Positions 20,696 through 29,645 of a stretch of DNA of 64,000 nt are shown here, in pieces. The stretch's first letter is position 1. Each line of letters opens with the position of its first letter. The DNA is taken from positions 62,001 to 126,000 of the forward strand of contig NZ_VCJR02000004.1 of assembly GCF_009712425.2 (NCBI RefSeq). The letters are read 5' to 3'. The translations under genes and the position numbers were made by a program. Under the pieces are notes generated by a model. It did no database searches. It was not told the DNA's origin and saw only the letters and a list, made by a program, of their open reading frames with translations. Source of the stretch: Aquisalinus luteolus. Lineage in GTDB: Bacteria > Pseudomonadota > Alphaproteobacteria > Caulobacterales > Parvularculaceae.

Positions 20696-21223
20696 ATGGT
20701 CAAGGGCATTGCGATCGTCCTGTTTCGTCTGTTAGGCGTATTTTTCTGTCTCACGGCCTTGCTGACATTGCCTTGGACGATCAGCGACTTTTTCCAAGTT
20801 GGGGGTGATGCCCTGACGGGCCTCATTCATTTCGCCATCCTGTTTTCCAGTGGCTTAATGCCTATCGCTTTTTCAAAATCACTAGCAGGCCTGATCGTGC
20901 CTCGAGACGAGAATAATGGCCTGGCGGAAACAGCTGTCAGCGCCGAGGAGATCGTCTCGGCAGGGACAATTCTGATCGCTCTATATCTGCTAATTGTTGG
21001 TATCGGTAATCTCGTCGCTCCAATCTTGGAACTCATGGAATTTCTTTGGACAAAAACCGTCGTGATGTCACAGGATCACGATGAAGACTTTATCGCAGAA
21101 GGCCAATCCATCATTGGCCGCTACGATTATCTGATCGCTGGCGTTGCCAAGGTTGTTCTTGCGCTTATTGTCCTCCTTTTCCATCCCCGTATTGCAAAAC
21201 TCGCAAGGAGGAAATCTGCATGA
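20696..21223 (+). CDS. Uncharacterised four-helix membrane protein
   Basis: A 175-residue protein I do not recognise. It has a predicted membrane pair at the N-terminus (about 8-27 and 42-66), a third helix (about 92-115) and a C-terminal one (about 148-165) ending in a basic ARRKSA tail. Between helices three and four is an acidic loop SQDHDEDFIAEGQ. The start has GAAAGGAG upstream. Base composition looks slightly poorer in GC than neighbours. It overlaps the thiD start by 4 bp (ATGA), so it is co-translated with thiamine salvage; a role in precursor transport is conceivable but unsupported. Confidence 0.7.
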   Translation: MVKGIAIVLFRLLGVFFCLTALLTLPWTISDFFQVGGDALTGLIHFAILFSSGLMPIAFSKSLAGLIVPRDENNGLAETAVSAEEIVSAGTILIALYLLIVGIGNLVAPILELMEFLWTKTVVMSQDHDEDFIAEGQSIIGRYDYLIAGVAKVVLALIVLLFHPRIAKLARRKSA

Positions 21224-22017
21224 AAGGTCGTGTCCTGATCATTGCTGGGTCAGACCCCTCCGGCGGGGCGGGCATCCAGGCCGATATCAAGGCGGTGACG
21301 GCGCTTGGCGCCTACGCCGCAACGGCGATCACGGCAGTGACGGTGCAGAACACGCAGGGCGTCACAGGCATACACCCCATTCCTGGCGACATCATAAAAG
21401 GCCAGATCGATGCCGTGCTGTCGGATATTGGCGCAGACGTCATCAAGATTGGCATGATCGGCTCTGTTGCAACGGCTGAGATCATCGAGGAAACGCTGAA
21501 GGCCAATCCCGGCATTCCGGCGGTACTCGACCCCGTGCTGGTCGCGACCTCCGGCGACTCGCTCGGCGACAGTGATGTCGCGACCTTCATCCAGGACAGG
21601 CTATTACCGCTGACGGCGCTCGTCACGCCGAACATGCCGGAGGCAGAGGTGCTGACCGGCCTGACTGTGACGGGTGAGGCAACACAGAAGCTCGCAGGCC
21701 AGAGCCTGGTCGGGGCAGGGGCCAAGGCTGCCCTCGTCAAGGGCGGCCATGGCGGGGGGCAGACGGTCACCGATGTCCTGTGCACCAGTGATCATCCACC
21801 CCGGTCGTTCCTGAAGCCGCGCATCCGCTCGACCAACACCCACGGCACCGGCTGCACGCTGGCCTCGGCCATCGCCGCCGGAATGGCGCAAGGGCTCGAT
21901 ATCGACCACGCGGTGACGCAGGCGCTCGATTATGTCTGGAAGGCGATCAAGACCGCCCCGGGGCTCGGTTCGGGAAATGGACCCCTGAACCATGCCCACT
22001 CGCTGGACAAGGGCTGA
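21220..22017 (+). CDS. thiD: Hydroxymethylpyrimidine/phosphomethylpyrimidine kinase
   Basis: A 265-residue ribokinase-fold kinase that phosphorylates HMP and HMP-phosphate for thiamine synthesis. Seen: the N-terminal IIAGSDPSGGAGIQADIKA (residues about 6-24), AITAVTVQNTQGV (about 37-49), VLDPVLVATSGD (about 103), TPNMPEAEVL and the anion-hole/catalytic motif NTHGTGCTLASAIAA with its Asp-equivalent context near residue 210. An AAGGAGG precedes the ATG inside the upstream gene. Confidence 0.95.
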   Translation: MKGRVLIIAGSDPSGGAGIQADIKAVTALGAYAATAITAVTVQNTQGVTGIHPIPGDIIKGQIDAVLSDIGADVIKIGMIGSVATAEIIEETLKANPGIPAVLDPVLVATSGDSLGDSDVATFIQDRLLPLTALVTPNMPEAEVLTGLTVTGEATQKLAGQSLVGAGAKAALVKGGHGGGQTVTDVLCTSDHPPRSFLKPRIRSTNTHGTGCTLASAIAAGMAQGLDIDHAVTQALDYVWKAIKTAPGLGSGNGPLNHAHSLDKG

Positions 22018-22097
22018 TCACTTCGACCAGCAAAGCCACAAAAACTTAATCTGCGTGGGTGGTTGCGCCCAGCCCGACATGGCATAGAAGACCCGCC

Positions 22098-23357
22098 ATG
22101 AGAAACGCCATCCTGTCCGTCTTTTCCCTGCTGGTCGCCGCTGCCATCCTGCTCGGCGCCAACGGGCTGCAATCGACGCTGCTTTCCCTGCGCGCGAATA
22201 TCGAGGGCTTTCCGCTCTCGGCCATCGGCTTTCTCACCTCGTCCTATTTCGTCGGCTTCATTCTCGGCTGCCGCTATGCGCCGCGCTTTATCAAGAATGT
22301 CGGGCATATCCGGGCGTTCACGGCGCTCGCCTCCGTCGCTTCCGCCGCGACGCTGGCACACATCCTGTTCGTCGAGCCGGTCTCGTGGCTGGTCATGCGG
22401 GCGCTTGCCGGCTTCTGCTTTGCCGGGCTGCACATGATCATCGAAAGCTGGCTGAACGAGCGCGCGACGAACGAGAACCGCGGCACGGTACTCTCGATCT
22501 ATCGCATTGCCGACTTCACCGCCGTCACCGCCGGCCAGTTCATGCTGAATGTCGCCGACCCGGCCGGCTTCGTCCTGTTCGTCGGCGTGTCCATCCTCAT
22601 CTCCCTGTCGCTGGTGCCAGTCGCGCTGACGACCGCTGCCGCGCCAAAGCCGATCAAATCGGCCAAGCTGAATATCCCGAAACTGTGGAATCTCTCGCCG
22701 CTCGCCTGCGGGGCGGTTGTCGCTGCGGGCGCGTCAGGCAGTGCCTTCTGGGCGCTGGCCCCGGTTTTCATTCAGGATATCGGCTATGATGTCAGTGTCG
22801 TTGCCCTGTTCATGAGTGCCATCATTGCCGGTGGCGCACTGGCGCAATTCCCGATCGGCTGGTTGTCTGACCGTATCGACCGGCGGCGCGTCATCGTCGG
22901 CACGGCGTTTCTTGCCGGAACGGGTGCCTTGCTGATCAGCCTGTTCGGGCCAGATGCCCAGAACCTGCTCATCGTCTTTGCGCTCATGCTCGGCATGTTT
23001 CACCTGCCGCTCTACGGGCTCGGCGTCGCCAATGCCAATGACTTCGCCGAAGCGGAGGATTTCGTCTCCATCAATGGCGGCCTCCTTCTGCTATACGGCT
23101 TCGGTGCCGTGACAGGCCCGATCATCGCGCCGTTCGTGATGAAGGGCTTCGGTGCGTCATCGCTGTTCTTCTACAATGCGACCGTCTACGGATTGCTGAC
23201 CATCTTCGGCCTCTATCGCCTGACCCAGCGCAAGCCAGTGCCGGTGGACGAGAAAACGGAAGACTATGTTCCCGTTCCGGCAGGTGCTGCGCCAGCGGTC
23301 TTCGAGATCGACCCGCGCGTGCCGGAGGATGAAGAAGGATCGCCGACAAAGGCCTGA
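22098..23357 (+). CDS. MFS transporter, YcaD-like
   Basis: A 419-residue, 12-helix major-facilitator protein. The first helix region ILLGANGLQSTLLSLRANIEGFPLSAIGF and the second-helix loop YFVGFILGCRYAPRFIKNVGHIR resemble the YcaD-type subfamily, and a second-half MFS loop appears as PIGWLSDRIDRRRV (about residue 250). The cytoplasmic tail after about residue 380 is acidic and rich in Pro/Glu. Substrate is unknown. Nothing couples it to thiD upstream (80 bp gap). Confidence 0.82.
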   Translation: MRNAILSVFSLLVAAAILLGANGLQSTLLSLRANIEGFPLSAIGFLTSSYFVGFILGCRYAPRFIKNVGHIRAFTALASVASAATLAHILFVEPVSWLVMRALAGFCFAGLHMIIESWLNERATNENRGTVLSIYRIADFTAVTAGQFMLNVADPAGFVLFVGVSILISLSLVPVALTTAAAPKPIKSAKLNIPKLWNLSPLACGAVVAAGASGSAFWALAPVFIQDIGYDVSVVALFMSAIIAGGALAQFPIGWLSDRIDRRRVIVGTAFLAGTGALLISLFGPDAQNLLIVFALMLGMFHLPLYGLGVANANDFAEAEDFVSINGGLLLLYGFGAVTGPIIAPFVMKGFGASSLFFYNATVYGLLTIFGLYRLTQRKPVPVDEKTEDYVPVPAGAAPAVFEIDPRVPEDEEGSPTKA

Positions 23358-23428
23358 TCTCCCCTGAACAGGGAAGGGACAGGCCAGACCCGGCGATCTA
23401 TAAATCTCCCTCACAAAAGGAGATTTGA

Positions 23429-24163
23429 ATGCTCAGCTATCTGCGTACCATGTCCGGCCGTCTTGTTTTCGGCATCGTCGTTTTTGCCCTTTACTGCGCG
23501 CTGCATGGCGCGGAGGCGAAGGACCAGAATGTGTTCACAGAGGAATTGAGAACCCTCCTCATGACGCCGGTCAACGGCTTCAACACCATCTACATTATGG
23601 AGCAGAAATACCTGAACCTCTATAACGACCCTTCCCTGAGCGAAGAGCAGAAGGCCATGGTGCTTGCGAGCCGGGCAGGCTTCCGCGGGTCGGAGGGCGA
23701 CAACAAGGTCGGCCAGCTTGCCGATCTGGATTTGCTGGTGCAGCTCTATCCGAATGCAGAAAGCGCCGAGCGGTACAAGGAAGATCGCGCCTATGCCTAT
23801 GTCCAGACCTGGCATATGACAAACCGTATCCTGAAAGGGCAGAACGAAGACAAGATGTTCGCCGAACTATGGAGCCTCGGGTACTGGGATGATGCGGTCG
23901 ATGTGCTGACCAAGGCCAAGCGTCCGGTCGAACTCGATGGCATCCTGATCAGGGACCTGCAGCGCGAGGGCTATATCAAGGGCGCATCGAGCGGCAAGGG
24001 TGGGGGCAGTAGCAGTTCCCGCAGGACAATCGTGCGGGATGATCACGATCAGGAGTTTGCCATCAATGGCTATAACCTCGATGCGCCGAACGAAAAGCTG
24101 GGGGATAACCTGAAGACCTCGCTGGAGGCCCTGCGGACCAAGGCCGCTCAGTACAAGGACTGA
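23429..24163 (+). CDS. Secreted protein of unknown function
   Basis: A 244-residue protein with an N-terminal signal peptide (hydrophobic residues about 12-26, cleavage probably after HGAEA) and a mainly helical body without a family I recognise. There is a Gly/Ser-rich linker (KGGGSSSSRR, about 191-200) before a short C-terminal segment. RBS AAAAGGAGA lies upstream of 23429. It is convergent with the aldehyde dehydrogenase gene that ends 4 bp downstream. No metal or catalytic motif is visible. Confidence 0.75.
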   Translation: MLSYLRTMSGRLVFGIVVFALYCALHGAEAKDQNVFTEELRTLLMTPVNGFNTIYIMEQKYLNLYNDPSLSEEQKAMVLASRAGFRGSEGDNKVGQLADLDLLVQLYPNAESAERYKEDRAYAYVQTWHMTNRILKGQNEDKMFAELWSLGYWDDAVDVLTKAKRPVELDGILIRDLQREGYIKGASSGKGGGSSSSRRTIVRDDHDQEFAINGYNLDAPNEKLGDNLKTSLEALRTKAAQYKD

Positions 24164-24167
24164 TCGT

Positions 24168-25589
24168 CTACTTTCCGATCTGCCAGTTGATGAATTTCTT
24201 CATCAGCCCGGAATAGGGCGGGGCGAGCAGCCCCGCCGGCAACCAGCCGGGCAGGCGGAAGATCGAGCGCTCGTGGGAGAATTCCCGGAAGCCCCGCTCG
24301 CCGTGATAGGCGCCATAGCCTGACTTTCCGACGCCGCCGAAAGGCAGGTCCTCGACCGCCAGGTGCAGGATCGTGCCGTTAACGCACACGCCGCCGGAGG
24401 TCGTCTTCGCCAGCACCTCGTCGGCAGCGCGATTGTCTTTCGAATAGACATAAAGCGCCAATGGATGGTCACGGGCTGTGACATGCTCGACCATGTCCGC
24501 TGTCGTCGGCTTCTCGATGATCGGCAGGATCGGCCCGAAAACCTCTTCCTGCAGGATCGCAGCCTCAGTTGGCGGATTGAGAACGATGGTCGGCGCCAGC
24601 TTGCGGGCCGCCTTCATCGCGTCGGCATCATGGGGCGGCTGTATGATGGTCGCGCCGCCTTGCCGTGCTTCCTCGATCATGCCGGTCAGGCGCTGGTAAT
24701 GCTGGCCGGAGATGATGCCGGAATAGTCCGTATCCGTGACGAGGTCCTCGAAGCTCTCCGCGACAGCGCCCATCAGCGCATCGGCCCAGGCCTTGCCCTT
24801 TCCCTCAGGTACCAGCAGGTAGTCCGGCGCGACGCAGGTCTGCCCGGCATTGTAGAACTTGCCGAAGGACAGCGTGGTGGCCGACTTGGCCATGTCGGCA
24901 TCGGGCAGCATGATGGCCGGCGATTTGCCGCCCAGCTCCAGCGTGACCGGTGTGAGATTCTTCGCCGCCGCCATGGCGATCAGCCGCCCGACGCGGGTCG
25001 AGCCGGTGTAGAACAGGTGGTCGAAGGGCAGGGCGGAGAACGCCTCGCCGACATCGGGTCCGCCGGTGATGACGGCGACTTCAGTCTCGTCGAACATCTG
25101 TGCCAATAGCTGCTTCAACAGGGCCGACGTATTCGGCGTTATCTCCGATGGTTTCAGCAACACCCGGTTGCCGGCGGCAAGCGCTGTGATGACCGGCACC
25201 ATCGCCAGCTGGAAAGGATAATTCCAGGGTGAGATGATGCCGACGACGCCTTTGGGCTGGTATTGCAGCTGCGCGGTGCCGGGAATGGAAGAGTGGTTCC
25301 AGACAGATCGTGTCCTCGCCCAGCGATGGAGGTTCTTGCGGATGTGTTTAGAGTTGGTGATTGTCAGCGCCACTTCCGACGATAGTGTCTCGACCGCGGA
25401 GCGCGTACCGAAATCGGCATTGATTGCCTCGACGATACGGTCCTTGTACGATGCAATCAGGCTTTCAAGCTTCTTCAGCGTCGCCCGGCGCTGCGCGATC
25501 GACGGCGCACTGGCAAAGGAGAACGCATCGCGCTGGCGCTGGAACAGCGCGTTCAGGTGATCGAGTGCGGCATCGGATGATGCGTCCAT
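24168..25589 (-). CDS. Aldehyde dehydrogenase, coniferyl-aldehyde-dehydrogenase-like
   Basis: A 473-residue NAD(P)-dependent aldehyde dehydrogenase. Seen: the cofactor/oxyanion region ISPWNYPFQLAMVPVI (about 113-128), the glutamate in TLELGGKSPAI (about 213) and the nucleophilic Cys in NAGQTCVAPDYLL (about 247), plus EEVFGPILPI. The short N-terminus and C-terminal PPYSGLMKKFINW tail resemble the coniferyl aldehyde dehydrogenase/ALDH3-like group, which oxidises aromatic or medium-chain aldehydes. The start at 25589 overlaps the crotonase stop by one base (TAATG) with GAGGAGG-like sequence before it, so the two act in one operon, perhaps in aromatic side-chain or fatty aldehyde breakdown (inference). 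Confidence 0.88.
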   Translation of the reverse strand: MDASSDAALDHLNALFQRQRDAFSFASAPSIAQRRATLKKLESLIASYKDRIVEAINADFGTRSAVETLSSEVALTITNSKHIRKNLHRWARTRSVWNHSSIPGTAQLQYQPKGVVGIISPWNYPFQLAMVPVITALAAGNRVLLKPSEITPNTSALLKQLLAQMFDETEVAVITGGPDVGEAFSALPFDHLFYTGSTRVGRLIAMAAAKNLTPVTLELGGKSPAIMLPDADMAKSATTLSFGKFYNAGQTCVAPDYLLVPEGKGKAWADALMGAVAESFEDLVTDTDYSGIISGQHYQRLTGMIEEARQGGATIIQPPHDADAMKAARKLAPTIVLNPPTEAAILQEEVFGPILPIIEKPTTADMVEHVTARDHPLALYVYSKDNRAADEVLAKTTSGGVCVNGTILHLAVEDLPFGGVGKSGYGAYHGERGFREFSHERSIFRLPGWLPAGLLAPPYSGLMKKFINWQIGK

Positions 25590-26467
25590 TATTCCTCCTC
25601 GCCCGAGACTTTCTTCAGCGGTGGCAACGGCGCGAACTTGCCCGGCTCGCCGGACTGTTTCGCCATCATTGCTGTCATTACCTCGGATTGTTTCAGCATG
25701 GAGGCATTCCACAGCGCGATATAATCCAGCGTCTCTGCCGTCTTGTGGTCGCGGGCATGGGTGATGATGTTCTTGATGCCATGCACCGCCATCGGCGCCT
25801 TGGTGGCGATCTCGCGAGCCATTTCCATCACGCCGTCCATCATCGCGGCATGATCCGTGTACACTTTATTGGCCAGGCCGTAGCGGGCGGCTTCCTCCGC
25901 GCCCATCTTGCGGCCGGTATAGGAAAGCTCCCGCACGATGCCCTCAGGCAGCAGGTTGAGGAGCCGCGGGAAGGTGCCGACATCCGCCGTCATGCCGATA
26001 TTGATCTCGTACACGGTGAAATAGGCATCTTCGGTACAGAACCGCATGTCGCAGGCCGACACCATATCGACACCGCCGCCGATGCACCCGCCCTGAATGG
26101 CTGCGACCACCGGCACGCGGGCAGATTCCAGTGCTGTGAACGCATCCTGCATGCGTTTTGCCATTGCATAGAAATCGAGTCCGCGATTGGCCTCGCGGTG
26201 AATGTCGCTCTCGCCCGCGCCGAGATTGCCGGTCATGTCGGCAAAGCCGGTCAGGTCGATTCCGGCGGTGAAATGCGGACCCGTAGAGGAGATGACGATC
26301 ACGCGCACCTCGCCGGACTTGTCCAGCATACGGATGGCTTCAGGCAGTTCGTCCCAGAAGGCGCGGATCATCGCATTGCGCTTTTCCGGGCGGTTGAGGG
26401 TTATGTGGGCGATGCCGTGATCGTCCGTTGCGATCTCGAAGCATTGCCAGTCGCGGGTCTCGCTCAT
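25589..26467 (-). CDS. Enoyl-CoA hydratase/isomerase (crotonase) family protein
   Basis: A 292-residue crotonase-fold enzyme. The N-terminal ITLNRPEKRNAM (about 23-34), oxyanion-hole GPHFTAGIDL (about 62-71) and IQGGCIGGGVDMVSACDMRFC (about 113-133) are diagnostic; the downstream DVGTFPRLLNLLPEGIVRELSYTGRKMGAEEA matches the delta3,5-delta2,4-dienoyl-CoA isomerase subgroup, where Asp in the DVG motif is catalytic. Start 26467 has GGAG 6 bp upstream; an in-frame ATG at 26479 is an alternative. It is the first gene of the pair with the aldehyde dehydrogenase. Confidence 0.88.
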   Translation of the reverse strand: MSETRDWQCFEIATDDHGIAHITLNRPEKRNAMIRAFWDELPEAIRMLDKSGEVRVIVISSTGPHFTAGIDLTGFADMTGNLGAGESDIHREANRGLDFYAMAKRMQDAFTALESARVPVVAAIQGGCIGGGVDMVSACDMRFCTEDAYFTVYEINIGMTADVGTFPRLLNLLPEGIVRELSYTGRKMGAEEAARYGLANKVYTDHAAMMDGVMEMAREIATKAPMAVHGIKNIITHARDHKTAETLDYIALWNASMLKQSEVMTAMMAKQSGEPGKFAPLPPLKKVSGEEE

Positions 26468-26571
26468 GCGCGTCTCCATTTTATTTCCTTGCAGAATGGC
26501 CTATGCCTGTCAGCCAGACAATGATGAACAACAGCCCTGAATCAAAGCCGGAAAAGGGTGCGGAGGAATGA

Positions 26572-27213
26572 ATGGCTGAGATCCTGGCGCTCTTTTGGCC
26601 GTCGCTAGCCTGCATCATCGCAGCGGTCGGGCTCACGGTTGCAGAAGTGCGCGGCTGGCAGGCCGGGCAATGGGCGTTCAAGCCGCTCGCCTCGCTGATG
26701 TTCGTAACGCAGGCGATGCTGATGGGCGCGTTCGGCTCGCTTTATGGCATTCTCGTATTCGCTGCACTGTTCCTGTGCCTTATCGGCGATGTGATCCTGA
26801 TCATCCGCGACCGGGAAGCGCTGTTCAAGGCCGGTATCGGCGTCTTCCTGCTGGGCCATGTCGTGTATATCGCTGCCTTTGCCAGCACGGGCCTCGTCCT
26901 CATGCCGATGCTTCTGGGGGCGGTCATCATGGCCGCGGTGACGTTTCTGTACTGGCGCTATATCAGTGCCCGGCTGGCGCCGGACTTCAAGGGGCAGGTC
27001 GGCGCGTACACAGCCGTCATCAATGTCATGGTGATCACCGCCTTCGGCGCAAGCACGCCGGGTGGGTGGACGGTACCGCTCGCCGCGGTGATGTTTGCCC
27101 TGTCAGACATGATGGTCGGGCGCGATCGCTTCGTTGCGTCCACGCCGGTCAATTTCATCGTCATCACACCGCTTTATTTCGGCGCTCAGCTGCTGTTCGC
27201 CGCCAGCGTCTAG
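26572..27213 (+). CDS. YhhN-family membrane protein (lysoplasmalogenase-like)
   Basis: A 213-residue protein with about eight predicted membrane helices. The YhhN/TMEM86 pattern is visible: FKPLASLMFV (about 36), FLCLIGDVILII (about 66), GIGVFLLGHVVYIAAF (about 87) and LAAVMFALSDMMVGRDRF (about 170). Eukaryotic and a few bacterial members hydrolyse the vinyl ether of lysoplasmalogens; here that is only family inference. RBS CGGAGG precedes. It overlaps the end of the convergent MipA/OmpV-like gene by 4 bp. Confidence 0.82.
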   Translation: MAEILALFWPSLACIIAAVGLTVAEVRGWQAGQWAFKPLASLMFVTQAMLMGAFGSLYGILVFAALFLCLIGDVILIIRDREALFKAGIGVFLLGHVVYIAAFASTGLVLMPMLLGAVIMAAVTFLYWRYISARLAPDFKGQVGAYTAVINVMVITAFGASTPGGWTVPLAAVMFALSDMMVGRDRFVASTPVNFIVITPLYFGAQLLFAASV

Positions 27214-28046
27214 GTGTCGGAGGCGAAGCGACGCACGAAGATGATGCCATAGCGGAAGGTGTCTTCCTCGTTCTTGCTGTCGAGGATCAGCGGACTGTCC
27301 GCCGCAACGTCGATGGCGCGCTCGTAATTGACGAAACCGCCGACGCCGTAGTCATCAAGGATCGGAATGGCGAGCAGGGCGGCGACACCCCCGCGCGTGA
27401 AGCCGGCGCCCGGATCGTAGAAATCGTAATCGGTCGCCGCCGCTTCCTCCTCGGTGATGCCGAGATAGGTCATGTTGCGATTGGCATCCCCGGCCGACAG
27501 ATAGGCGGTCAGGTTCAGCAGGCCGACGCGCGTGATAGACTGTTGCGAGACTTGCGCGAAATAGCTTGTCCCGTCGGAAACGTCCGTGACGTCGCGCTGG
27601 ATGCGGCCGCCGATCACGACATTGCCCGGCAGGCGCTGATAGGCATAGGCCGTCAGGTCGGCCCCGAACTCGGCAAGCTCCAGGCCCTCAAGCTCCGATT
27701 CAGCGCCATAGGCAGGGCGTAGGGCAACACCCATGCGCAGCCTGTCCTGCTTGACGATGTTATAGCCGATGCCATCGAGGCCGTTGGCAAAGATACGGTC
27801 CTTGTAGCTGGCAGAGCCCCAGAAGGTGAAGTTCAGCTGGTCCGACGCGCCGCCACCGGGATTGAATCCGTAAATGCCACCACCACCGACATCCACGCGC
27901 CAGTCGCGGACCTCCTCAACAGCCTCGTAGGGATGGGTCTGGGCCAGCGCCTGGCCAGCGCTGAACGCTGCCATACCGGCAAGACTGGCCATCGCAGAGA
28001 CAATAGTTTTTCTGCTTACGTTTGGGCGGGATAACAAATGGGACAA
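27210..28046 (-). CDS. MipA/OmpV-family outer-membrane protein
   Basis: A 278-residue secreted beta-rich protein: a signal peptide (about residues 14-36, ending GQALAQ), then DWRVDVGGGGIYGFNPGG, alternating amphipathic strands, and a C-terminal FRYGIIFVRRF with an aromatic near the end, as in outer-membrane barrels. The early strand and overall length match the MipA/OmpV scaffold-porin family, although the similarity is only moderate. Function of most members is not established (MltA-interacting scaffold in E. coli). An internal Met at about residue 18 is an alternative start. Confidence 0.65.
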   Translation of the reverse strand: MSHLLSRPNVSRKTIVSAMASLAGMAAFSAGQALAQTHPYEAVEEVRDWRVDVGGGGIYGFNPGGGASDQLNFTFWGSASYKDRIFANGLDGIGYNIVKQDRLRMGVALRPAYGAESELEGLELAEFGADLTAYAYQRLPGNVVIGGRIQRDVTDVSDGTSYFAQVSQQSITRVGLLNLTAYLSAGDANRNMTYLGITEEEAAATDYDFYDPGAGFTRGGVAALLAIPILDDYGVGGFVNYERAIDVAADSPLILDSKNEEDTFRYGIIFVRRFASDT

Positions 28047-28168
28047 TTCGCACCTCGATCAGACAAGCATGCATAACAACATCGAGCCCACCATCGTTCC
28101 CTTGGCAAAACCATTCTTCAGGCAGGGGGCTGGTCTGGTGCCGTGTCTAGATCAGCACGCAGGCGATG

Positions 28169-28696
28169 TCAGCCTTTGCGGTCGAGCGTCAGCATTCGGG
28201 CGGCATACTGGTTGCGGTCATCGGAGGTGATCTCCTGCGCAACGGACCGGTCCCAGTCATCCATGGAAAATTCCGGGAAGTGGGTGTCGCCGTCTATGTC
28301 GGCATCGATCTCGGTCAGATAGATGCGTGAGACATTGGGCAGGGCTTCGGCATAGATTTGCGCGCCGCCGATGATCGCGACCTCGTTCACTTCGCGGGCG
28401 ATGGCAAAGGCCTCTGCAATGGCAATGGCGTCTTCCATGTCGCTGGCGACGGTAACGTTCTCTTCCTGAAAATCGCTGTTCCTTGTAATGACGATATTGT
28501 CCCGGCCCGGCAGCGCTTTGCCGATCGAATCGAACGTCACGCGACCCATGATGATCGGCTTGCCCATGGTCACCTGGCGGAACCACTTCAGGTCTTCCGG
28601 CAACTGCCAGGGCAGGCCCTCATCCTTGCCGATCACATAGTTGCGCGCCATCGCCACGACGATGGCGAGGCGGATATTCGTCTGTCTGTCAATCAT
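28169..28696 (-). CDS. folA: Dihydrofolate reductase
   Basis: A 175-residue NADPH-dependent enzyme that regenerates tetrahydrofolate. Seen: VVAMARNYVIGKDEGLPWQLPEDLKWFR (residues about 13-40) with the substrate-binding Asp after PWQLPED, GRVTFDSIG and the cofactor loop IIGGAQIYAEAL (about 112-123). The start at 28696 is 28 bp after thyA, with which it forms the usual thymidylate cycle pair; the longer open frame upstream (into thyA) is not family-like. Confidence 0.96.
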   Translation of the reverse strand: MIDRQTNIRLAIVVAMARNYVIGKDEGLPWQLPEDLKWFRQVTMGKPIIMGRVTFDSIGKALPGRDNIVITRNSDFQEENVTVASDMEDAIAIAEAFAIAREVNEVAIIGGAQIYAEALPNVSRIYLTEIDADIDGDTHFPEFSMDDWDRSVAQEITSDDRNQYAARMLTLDRKG

Positions 28697-28724
28697 TGCC
28701 CTGTTCCAGCAGTTATCCCGCGTC

Positions 28725-29519
28725 CTAGACCGCAATCGGTGCCTTGATGGACGGGTGCGCTTCATACCCTTCGATCCTTATATCATCGAACGTGAAGGCG
28801 AACAGGTCTTTTACCTCAGGGTTCAGCACCAGCCGGGGCAGGGGCAGGGGCGAGCGCGAGAGCTGCAAATCCGCCTGCTCAAGATGGTTCAGGTAGAGAT
28901 GCGCATCGCCGAGCGTGTGGACGAAATCACCTGCTTCCAGCCCGCAGACCTGCGCGATCATGTGCGTCAGCAGCGCATAGGATGCGATATTGAACGGCAC
29001 ACCGAGAAAGATGTCGGCAGAGCGCTGGTAGAGCTGGCAGGAGAGCTTGCCGTCGGCGACATAGAACTGGAACAGGCAGTGGCAGGGCGCCAGCGCCATC
29101 TCGTCGAGCTGCGCCGGGTTCCACGCCGACACGACCAGGCGGCGGGAATTGGGGTTCGTCCTGATCTCGCCCAGCAGCCACTCGATCTGGTCGATCGTGC
29201 CGCCCTTATGCGACGGCCAGGAGCGCCACTGCGCGCCATAGACCGGGCCGAGATCGCCATTCTCGTCGGCCCATTCGTCCCAGATCGTGACTTTGTTGTC
29301 CTTCAGGTAGCCGATATTGGTCTCGCCAGACAGAAACCAGAGCAGCTCATGCACGATGGATCGGATATGCAGCTTCTTCGTCGTGACCATGGGAAAGCCG
29401 TCCGACAGGTCGAACCGCATCTGATAGCCGAAGACCGAGCGCGTGCCCGTGCCTGTGCGGTCGCCACGCTCAACGCCGTGGTCGCGCACATGAGTGAGAA
29501 GGTCGAGATATTGCTGCAT
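28725..29519 (-). CDS. thyA: Thymidylate synthase
   Basis: A 264-residue enzyme, the same length as E. coli ThyA, which methylates dUMP using methylene-tetrahydrofolate. Seen: [26 protein letters not shown] with the phosphate-binding Arg, the catalytic Cys in [12 protein letters not shown] (about residue 146), [20 protein letters not shown] and the terminal SIKAPIAV. The open frame extends upstream to 29771 but the extension lacks similarity. It feeds dihydrofolate to FolA next door. Confidence 0.97.
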   Translation of the reverse strand: MQQYLDLLTHVRDHGVERGDRTGTGTRSVFGYQMRFDLSDGFPMVTTKKLHIRSIVHELLWFLSGETNIGYLKDNKVTIWDEWADENGDLGPVYGAQWRSWPSHKGGTIDQIEWLLGEIRTNPNSRRLVVSAWNPAQLDEMALAPCHCLFQFYVADGKLSCQLYQRSADIFLGVPFNIASYALLTHMIAQVCGLEAGDFVHTLGDAHLYLNHLEQADLQLSRSPLPLPRLVLNPEVKDLFAFTFDDIRIEGYEAHPSIKAPIAV

Positions 29520-29645
29520 GGCTTCCAACTGTAGGGATTCGCGCGGGATTGGCGAGCGCCAGTTACTCACATTGCAGAGTGGCGAGGCAGGTGACGAGCA
29601 GGACTTGCTGCGATAGTATCGCCGCTGGAATGGGGTTTTGAGTAC

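Noticed and set aside
25424-26524. Plus-strand frame opposite the crotonase gene
   Set aside because: Shadow frame; the minus-strand crotonase motifs are unambiguous.
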